From: Roseivivax halodurans JCM 10272
Lineage (GTDB): Bacteria; Pseudomonadota; Alphaproteobacteria; Rhodobacterales; Rhodobacteraceae
Assembly: GCF_000521785.1 (NCBI RefSeq)
Contig: NZ_JALZ01000029.1
Span: 1-35,467, forward strand
Direction: 5' to 3'
DNA length: 35,467 nucleotides
The notes beneath the pieces were generated by a model. It was given only the letters and a program-made list of their open reading frames with translations. It was not told the DNA's origin and ran no database searches. Below, in pieces: positions 30,258-35,467 of this stretch. Made by a program: the position numbers and the translations under genes. Position 1 is the first letter of the stretch, and each line of letters begins with the position of its first letter.

Positions 30258-31001
30258 ATGAGCGGGAAGAACACCGAAGATTTGGGTCCGGTAAGGGAGG
30301 ACGCTGCGGTCACGGTGACTGCGCGGGACGCCGTCATGGCGCCCTTCCGCATGTCGCATCGCAGCGCCTTCGTCCATGAGGACGGGACCTGCATGTCATT
30401 GCGCGAAAGCCGGAATGCCTCGGGTGACAGGACGCATGTCGAGGCGCTGGTGACGGCGCTGTCCAGCGCCGAGGTTCCGGGATGGCGCCTCGAGATCTAC
30501 AGCGGCGTGCCCGCGGATCCGGTCCCGGCGGAGAACGACGGGATGACGGCCGAGGTCTACCATGACCGCATGGATGCGGCGGTCGCCCAGCTGCGGGATG
30601 TCGGCGTCCACAATCCGGACGGGGTCCGCAACCTCCCGGCGGGATGGACCTCGGTGATCGAACGCGCATGCGCGGGGATCGCCGCACGCGTGGCGCTCCC
30701 GCAAGCCGGAGACGTCCACATTCAGCAGACGAAGGAGAAGTTTGGCACTTTGCGCTTCTACGTGTTTGCGGACGGGGGAGGGGAGACGTTCTTCGGCGAC
30801 ATCCAGCAGATCGCCGACTGGGCGGAAGCGGCGACGGAAGGGCGATGCTGCGTCACCGGAGCGCCCGGCGCGCAGGTCGGCCCCGGCTGGGTGCTGACGC
30901 TTTCTCCGGAGATGGCCGCTCTGAGGAATGAGGATATGTCCGCGTTCCACGACAGGCTCTACCCGCCGGCCCCCACACCCGGTCCCGACCTGACCGGCTG
31001 A
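30258..31001 (+). CDS. Hypothetical protein with KEKFGTLRFY motif, 247 aa
   Basis: ATG 30258 is chosen over GTG 30240. The C-terminal half carries a pattern recurrent in phage and plasmid proteins: GWTSVIERACAGIAAR, then HIQQTKEKFGTLRFYVFADG, and a later ADWAEAATEGRCCVTGAPGA resembling S...C..CG..G blocks, here with adjacent cysteines. The N-terminal half has VTVTARDAVMAPFRMSH and is unrecognised. Soluble. The function of the KEKFG domain is not known to me. Confidence 0.6.
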   Translation: MSGKNTEDLGPVREDAAVTVTARDAVMAPFRMSHRSAFVHEDGTCMSLRESRNASGDRTHVEALVTALSSAEVPGWRLEIYSGVPADPVPAENDGMTAEVYHDRMDAAVAQLRDVGVHNPDGVRNLPAGWTSVIERACAGIAARVALPQAGDVHIQQTKEKFGTLRFYVFADGGGETFFGDIQQIADWAEAATEGRCCVTGAPGAQVGPGWVLTLSPEMAALRNEDMSAFHDRLYPPAPTPGPDLTG

Positions 31002-31054
31002 GCTGTCGGGGGCTTCGGGTGCGCAACAATATTCGTAACTCATTCCAAAATACT

Positions 31055-31067
31055 TTTTCGCATATGC
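31055..31067 (+). promoter_or_regulatory. TTTTCGCATATGC motif upstream of the 31126 gene
   Basis: TTTTCGCA (31055-31062) runs into the palindrome GCATATGC, parallel to the 4511-4533 site where the motif is also followed by a CATAT-centred palindrome. It lies 60-70 bases before the start codon. Confidence 0.4.
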
Positions 31068-31125
31068 CGTTTGAGATTGTAAGACCGTCTATCATTCCGC
31101 CACAGACTTCAGGCTGGAGGCCGCC

Positions 31126-31533
31126 ATGTTCCGTATCGCGACCGCCGCTCTCGTTCTTGGCCTCGGCTCGACCGCAACGGCTCACTCCCAGGATATGCGG
31201 TTTCACGTCGAGTGGGCGCAGCCCGGCGTGCATAAAACGGTCGACGACAAGTTCGGCGGCCAACGAAAACGGGTGAACTTAGTCCTCGATGAGGGTAGCT
31301 TCGAGAGCGCGCCGATTACGCTTACGCTCGATAACGAGGAATACGAGTTCCACCCAAGCTGCCGGCCGCACGAATGCGCCATGAGACGCATCGTCCTGCT
31401 GATCGGTGAGGAGGGCTCGGTCGACGTCCATCTCTACGACACCGAGACCGAGACCGAGCAGCAGCTCTTTGCGTGCCGCCGATCAATGTCGAGGGGCCCT
31501 GCGCGCGAAGCACTCGTCTTTCGAGCTCCCTAG
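31126..31533 (+). CDS. Small exported protein, 135 aa
   Basis: A clear signal peptide (FRIATAALVLGLGSTATAHS, cut after AHS or ATA) places the mature chain of about 115 residues in the periplasm or outside. It is beta-rich, with VNLVLDEGSFESAPITLTLD, two cysteines in FHPSCRPHECAMRR suited to a disulfide or metal site, and VDVHLYDTETETEQQLFACR. No family recognised. It has its own promoter region with the recurrent motif. Confidence 0.6.
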   Translation: MFRIATAALVLGLGSTATAHSQDMRFHVEWAQPGVHKTVDDKFGGQRKRVNLVLDEGSFESAPITLTLDNEEYEFHPSCRPHECAMRRIVLLIGEEGSVDVHLYDTETETEQQLFACRRSMSRGPAREALVFRAP

Positions 31534-31600
31534 CCTTCAGCCATGGCCCAGTCGATCCGGTGGGCGGGGCCACCATACATGCGGAGCCGGCCACGATAGC

Positions 31601-32547
31601 TCAGTTGCTTCCTGCCAACTCGCGGAGGCTGTCGAGAACCTCATCGAAGCGGTTCACGTAGATCAGGCGATCGCGCTCCGGAACCCCTACGATCTCGGCC
31701 TCGTAGTCCGAAATGATCCCGTCTAGGTCCTGCGCGATGTTTCCGATCGCGATCCGCAACAGCTCTGAGCGGCCCGAAGCGCCGAGACCTGAGTCTCGAG
31801 TTCCTGAACGCGCCCCGCTGCCGCCTCCTCCTCGTCAATGGATGCAGAGAGCTGCTCGCTCAGCTGATCGCGCGTTGCGGCCAGTAGGGCATCGAGTTCT
31901 GCCAAGGCATCGGCGTCGCGCTCAAGGCTCGCAATCCTGTCCGTGTACTCGGCGTTTTCAGACAGAAGCAGATCATTCCTACCTTCGAGATCATCGACCT
32001 GCCGCCGCAAGGTTTCGATTTCCGACCGCAGCGCGGCGACTTCCTCCTGGAACTCGGCGCGTACGCTCAACGGAAGAACTTGTTTGACGTCCTTCTCCAG
32101 CGCGATCAGCGTTTCCCTGATCCGTGGATCCCTGTCCCACTCGCTCTTAAAATCTCGGAGGCTCGCCGCCACCGTCGAGAGCTCCCCCTCTATACCGGGC
32201 ACTCCGGGCCCCCCCAGGAGGGCTGTTCTCATCTCGCCGATCGCACCGTAGCCCTCCTCGAGACGCCCGTTTGCCGGAAGCATCCGATCCAAGCCGCTTT
32301 CCAGATCGTCGATCACATTGCCAAGCTCGTCCTTGAATGACCGCAGTTCGGTCACGTCAGAGACGATCCCACCTGTACCTTCCTGCCCATAGAGTGCTGT
32401 CTGGATGCGAAACACCTCGCCCGTGTTCCGCTTAATATCCGAGATGCTCTCGCCGTAGGTTTGGCTGAATACAAACATCCCGCCGCCGATCGACAAGGCG
32501 GAGGACACGACTATACCGAGGCAGGCGATGACGGCGTCGATCTTCAT
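31601..32547 (-). pseudogene. Membrane-anchored coiled-coil protein with one frameshift
   Basis: Start ATG 32547 behind GAGGA. MKIDAVIACLGIVVSSALSI and GGGMFVFSQTYG form an N-terminal membrane anchor; then a long coiled coil (EEVAALRSEIETLRRQVDDL and so on). After ALRAAQ (near 31765) the frame closes at 31723, but a one-base shift gives ELLRIAIGNIAQDLDGIISD and ERDRLIYVNRFDEVLDSLRE, clearly coding, to TGA at 31601. So about 54 C-terminal residues lie in the -1 frame. No slippery heptamer is seen, so a single-base deletion or sequencing error is more likely than programmed frameshifting. Confidence 0.7.
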
Positions 32548-32710
32548 GAGGTCGGTCCTCGTCCCGGCAAACCGCAAGGACCCACGGTAGTCCTCCCCCT
32601 CGATGATTACGATTTACATATTCCGTGCAAGGCACTTTTAACGCGGATTGCGGCTGCCGTCGGAATAGCCACGCATCCACTCCCTTACAGGCGCCTAGCT
32701 CGATGCGACT

Positions 32711-32935
32711 TCAATGGGCGTCGGCGCATCCTGCGCGTCGGGCAAAAAGCGCGTTGGCGATCGCCCAGCTGAGCGCCACGATGCCGAAGACCGGTCGCAT
32801 CAGGGCGCGCGCCACCGATCCGCCTTCTGAGAGCAGGATGATCAGAGCGGCGCCGATCATGGCACCGGGCACGGAGACCACACTCGCAGCGATTGGCCCG
32901 CCGGTGAACTGGCCCGATCCGGTCACGACGGCCAC
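32711..32935 (-). CDS. Two-helix membrane protein fragment, 74 aa
   Basis: ASVVSVPGAMIGAALIILLS and PVFGIVALSWAIANALFARR are two hydrophobic helices. The frame extends upstream as RNGLYRYNGVEAV, suggesting a longer N-terminus that ends near 32970 in a possible shift. GTG 32935 is the only start in reach. It could be a remnant of a larger membrane protein or a holin-sized protein. The remainder of 32548-33053 contains nothing else I can support. Confidence 0.3.
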   Translation of the reverse strand: MAVVTGSGQFTGGPIAASVVSVPGAMIGAALIILLSEGGSVARALMRPVFGIVALSWAIANALFARRAGCADAH

Positions 32936-33053
32936 CGCCTCGACCCCGTTGTAGCGATAGAGCCCGTTCCGGCTGTCCCCCCGAGCAGCGCAATTCCGAA
33001 ACCGGTGACCGCGCGCAAATCGTTGGGGTATCAGGAGTTGCCGTCTATCTTAC

Positions 33054-33188
33054 AGAATAACCCGCTTCGGCACGAACCACCAGGTGAACCAGAACTTGGA
33101 AGCGAAAGCGTCCGTGTCGCTGATCAACAGCACCGCCGAATTCTTCGACGACACGCAGTACGGCATCGATATCGCCTGGCGGTTCTGA
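33054..33188 (+). pseudogene. Outer-membrane beta-barrel protein, C-terminal remnant
   Basis: RITRFGTNHQVNQNLEAKAS and DDTQYGIDIAWRF, ending in TGA, have alternating beta-strand pattern and a terminal Phe after WR, the classical C-terminal signature of outer-membrane barrels recognised by BamA. Only about 44 codons remain. It is directly followed by an intact terminator, so a 5' deletion left the gene's end in place. Confidence 0.6.
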
Positions 33189-33212
33189 GCCCGGCTCGCT
33201 CGAAAAAGACGG

Positions 33213-33241
33213 CGCCCCGGCCCTCGTGTCCGGGGCGTTTT
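33213..33241. terminator. Intrinsic terminator after the barrel remnant
   Basis: CGCCCCGG (33213-33220) pairs with CCGGGGCG (33230-33237) around a 9-base loop, followed by TTTT. A-rich GAAAAAGA lies on the other side, so it could act in both directions. Confidence 0.85.
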
Positions 33242-33326
33242 CATGTACGAGGACCGGTCCTGCCGCACCCAAACCGGCCTTGCGTGCGGGGCATGGTCCT
33301 GTAGCCTCGGCGCGATCGGAGGCCGC

Positions 33327-34244
33327 ATGAAATTCTTCTCCAAGCTCTTCAGACGCGGGCGGCGCGACCCAATCGCTGCCGGCGATCCCGCTGAAGCGAT
33401 GACGCCGGCGGAGAGGGCGCACGAGGAGAGAATGAAGCGCCAGGAGACGGCCGTTGCGCCTCAATCCGAGCAGACACGGCCCGCGCCGCCACCGCCCCGC
33501 CCGATAAACTGGGTGCCGCCCCGCGCCGTGCCACGCTATACCCCGCCTCGATCCGCCAGGGTTCAATGGCGAGATGGCTCCTTCCCGATGCCCGTGGTGG
33601 GCGAGTCGCACTACCAGGCCGCGCTGATCGGCCTCGTGGTCCCCAACAGCCGGTACGGCGTCGACATCGAGGCCGTCGCGCGCATCGCGCGGGATCCGTC
33701 CAACCCGCACGATTCCAATGCCGTGAAGGTCACGATCGAGGGCCGGCTTGTCGGCCACCTGCCGCGCGATCAGGCCGAACGGGTCTCGGCACAGATGGCC
33801 GAGGACGGCATCGCCGCCGCGAACTGCCGTGCGCGGATCAAGGGCGGGTGGCGCACCAATCAGCATGACGAGGGCCTCTACGGCGTCTCGCTCGGCATCA
33901 ATAGCTGGGGCTGGATCGATTTTGGCCTCGGGAAGGCGCCGCCGACCCCGCCACAGCGACCGAAGCCCGCACCCGAAGGGCCTCTGAAAGGGTTGCGGGT
34001 CGTGATCGACGATGCGGAGACCGGTGGAGATCTGCAGCGCGAGTTCGCCGCCAGGGGCGCACAGATCATGGCCGCTGTGGGTAAGACCACCGACTATCTC
34101 GTTCTTGCAGATGATCACGGCTGGGATCTCGAGAGCCCGGGGCCGGGCGGAACCGGCAATGTCTGGACCGCCGCGAAATATCGCGACGAGGGCCGGAAGA
34201 TCCGGCTGATCACGCTGAGCGAGGCGCGCGAGCTGGGCGCCTAG
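33327..34244 (+). CDS. HIRAN - BRCT domain protein, 305 aa
   Basis: GGAGG before ATG 33327. After a basic and proline-rich N-terminus (RRGRRDPIAAG, PAPPPPRPINWVPPR) comes a HIRAN domain at about residues 88-190: VVGESHYQAALIGLVV, IARDPSNPHDSNAVKVTIEG and RLVGHLPRDQAERV. A BRCT domain follows at about residues 225-304: LKGLRVVIDDAETGGDLQRE, GKTTDYLVLADD, and TAAKYRDEGRKIRLITLSEA, as in the BRCT domain of DNA ligase A. HIRAN binds 3' DNA ends or damaged DNA in eukaryotic and bacterial helicases, so a DNA-damage recognition protein is likely. The solo MNT gene begins 7 bases downstream. Confidence 0.85.
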   Translation: MKFFSKLFRRGRRDPIAAGDPAEAMTPAERAHEERMKRQETAVAPQSEQTRPAPPPPRPINWVPPRAVPRYTPPRSARVQWRDGSFPMPVVGESHYQAALIGLVVPNSRYGVDIEAVARIARDPSNPHDSNAVKVTIEGRLVGHLPRDQAERVSAQMAEDGIAAANCRARIKGGWRTNQHDEGLYGVSLGINSWGWIDFGLGKAPPTPPQRPKPAPEGPLKGLRVVIDDAETGGDLQREFAARGAQIMAAVGKTTDYLVLADDHGWDLESPGPGGTGNVWTAAKYRDEGRKIRLITLSEARELGA

Positions 34245-34251
34245 AGAGACC

Positions 34252-34551
34252 ATGCATTCCCGTTTTTGGCAGCTTCTGGACGCGGCGTCGGACATTCAGG
34301 ACTTCTGCGACCGCGAGGGCATCACGGTCGGGTTCTTTGGCTCGTTTGCCGATGGTACTTGTGACGGGAATTCCGACCTCGATATCCTGATCATCGACGG
34401 CTTCGATCCGCCCAGGCGCTTTCGCGTCGCCTCGCAGATCGAGGATATTGCGTTTTCTCGCGGGGTTTTGCCCGACATCGCCTTTCGCGACCTCTCACCG
34501 CATCTGAAGAAGACCTGCCGCTCGTTCCACGCCATCCGCGAGGAGCTGTAA
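34252..34551 (+). CDS. Solo MNT-type nucleotidyltransferase, 99 aa
   Basis: FGSFADGTCDGNSDLDILII carries G30-S31 and D42/D44, a complete signature. Unlike the other two MNT genes it has no HEPN gene after it; the interval and the IS30 element follow at once. It starts 7 bases after the HIRAN-BRCT gene, so both are co-transcribed. Either its HEPN partner was lost to the IS insertion, or it works with the HIRAN-BRCT protein. Confidence 0.8.
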   Translation: MHSRFWQLLDAASDIQDFCDREGITVGFFGSFADGTCDGNSDLDILIIDGFDPPRRFRVASQIEDIAFSRGVLPDIAFRDLSPHLKKTCRSFHAIREEL

Positions 34552-34559
34552 CCGTCACT

Positions 34560-35467
34560 CCGTTTGCCACATAACCCTGATTATCGGACTAATGCCTTGT
34601 AGCCGGGCACATTCTAGACTGGGTTGCGACAGACCCCCTATCTTGCTGACAAGCAAGGAGATTGGAGATGTGCCACACAGAGTTGGATTTGCGCGAGCGA
34701 CGCGAGATCGAGGACTTGCTCAACGCGAAGGTGCCGATTGCCAAGATTGCGGCTCAGATCGGTCGGCATCGCTCAACGGTCTACCGCGAGATCAAGCGGA
34801 ACCGCTTTGAAGATACTGAGCTGCCATATTTGAGTGGGTACTACGGTATGATTGCGCGACGGTATGCATCAGACCGGCGAGCGCGAAGACGCAAGCTTGT
34901 CCGTTTGGACGGTCTGCGCGCGCATGTCATCCGCCAGTTGAAGATTGGCTGGACGCCCGAACAGATCGCCGGGCGTCTTGGATATGGTGGTCAGCTCGAG
35001 CGCGTCAGCCACGAGACGATCTATGCCTATGTCTACAGCCCGGAAGGACAGTCCGAACAGCTGGCGCGCCATCTCCCAAGCCGTCGAAAGAAACGCCGGC
35101 CACGGCATGCCAGACGCTCCAGAAGCCAGGTATTCCCACCGGATCGATCCATTCATCAACGCCCGGAGCATGTGAAGACCCGGGAGAGCTTTGGCGAATG
35201 GGAAGGCGATCTGATGATTTTCGAGCGTGCCCAAGGCCCGATGAACGTCGCCTCGCTTGTCGAGCGAAAGACGCGGTACGCCGTCCTGTTTCGCAACAAC
35301 GACCGCAGCTCCACGCATTTCATGAACACGCTCATGGATGTGATGGAGCCACTGCCCCAGCGCGCTCGCAAGTCGATCACCTTCGACCGCGGTTTCGAAT
35401 TCCGCGAGTGGCGCAAGCTAAGGTCCGGCATCGGCACGGAAAGCTGGTTCTGCGATCCGCAGGCGCC
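34560..35467 (+). mobile_element. IS30-family insertion sequence, left part
   Basis: The transposase frame and its short upstream region define an IS30-type element cut by the window end. The left terminal inverted repeat should lie between the stop of the MNT gene (34551) and about 34640; I cannot fix it without the right end. The coordinate given is approximate. Confidence 0.6.
34668..35467 (+). CDS. IS30-family DDE transposase, 5' part
   Basis: ATG 34668 behind AAGGAGATTGGAG. The N-terminal helix-turn-helix (IAAQIGRHRSTVYREIKR) binds the terminal repeat. The catalytic core has the first Asp in FGEWEGDLMIFERAQG and the second in ITFDRGFEFREWRK. The frame runs off the window just after CDPQA, where IS30 proteins have CDP.APWQ...E with the catalytic glutamate. 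The 266 visible codons are intact, so the element may be active. Other hallmarks: WTPEQIAGRL and SHETIYAYVYS. Confidence 0.95.
   Translation, partial: MCHTELDLRERREIEDLLNAKVPIAKIAAQIGRHRSTVYREIKRNRFEDTELPYLSGYYGMIARRYASDRRARRRKLVRLDGLRAHVIRQLKIGWTPEQIAGRLGYGGQLERVSHETIYAYVYSPEGQSEQLARHLPSRRKKRRPRHARRSRSQVFPPDRSIHQRPEHVKTRESFGEWEGDLMIFERAQGPMNVASLVERKTRYAVLFRNNDRSSTHFMNTLMDVMEPLPQRARKSITFDRGFEFREWRKLRSGIGTESWFCDPQA

Overview
High-GC sequence (low-to-mid 60s percent GC by eye) with alphaproteobacterial character, most likely a Rhodobacteraceae replicon. That placement is an inference from the gene types (DUF2927 secreted protein, BLUF photosensor, small plasmid-type proteins, HEPN/MNT pairs, NYN protein). 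The window is an accessory region such as a plasmid or genomic island: most genes have no recognised function, toxin-antitoxin modules are frequent, several genes are broken, and the right end runs into an IS30-family transposase cut by the window edge. The left end is the tail of an NAD(P)H quinone-oxidoreductase-type flavoprotein.

Layout. 1-5.6 kb: flavoprotein tail, unknown cytoplasmic and acidic proteins, a DUF2927 exported protein and a membrane-anchored protein. 5.6-8.2 kb: an MNT/HEPN pair, then a threonyl-tRNA synthetase lacking the N-terminal editing region, preceded by a complete-looking transcription attenuator (six-threonine leader peptide plus terminator) that is spliced onto the start of a PIN-toxin gene. 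8.4-14 kb: an unknown protein, SmpB with an ImmA/IrrE-like partner, two unknown genes and a HipA kinase without a visible HipB. 14-18.4 kb (mostly minus strand): BLUF protein, two small proteins, a PcfJ-domain protein and a beta-class DNA methyltransferase. 18.5-21.2 kb: NYN protein, pilin-like protein, then a strong promoter, a structured leader, a degenerate tRNA-like element with encoded CCA, a five-codon minigene ending in TAG and a PTH2-type peptidyl-tRNA hydrolase, followed by two small genes. 21.4-23.8 kb: two exported proteins sharing a repeated cysteine module, repeats and a small coiled-coil protein. 24-26 kb: a macro-SLOG fusion and a second MNT/HEPN pair. 26-33.2 kb: a graveyard of fragments (RTX tail, frameshifted FtsH tail, frameshifted coiled-coil protein, outer-membrane protein tail) among a few intact genes. 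33.3-35.5 kb: a HIRAN-BRCT protein, a solo MNT protein and the IS30 transposase.

Two themes stand out. First, four separate loci concern translation and ribosome or peptidyl-tRNA rescue (attenuated ThrRS, SmpB, tRNA-like RNA, PTH2), which is unusual for accessory DNA. Second, an 8-base motif TGCGAAAA (or TTTTCGCA) sits in the short intergenic space just upstream of most transcription units, which suggests a shared regulator or promoter type for the whole element.
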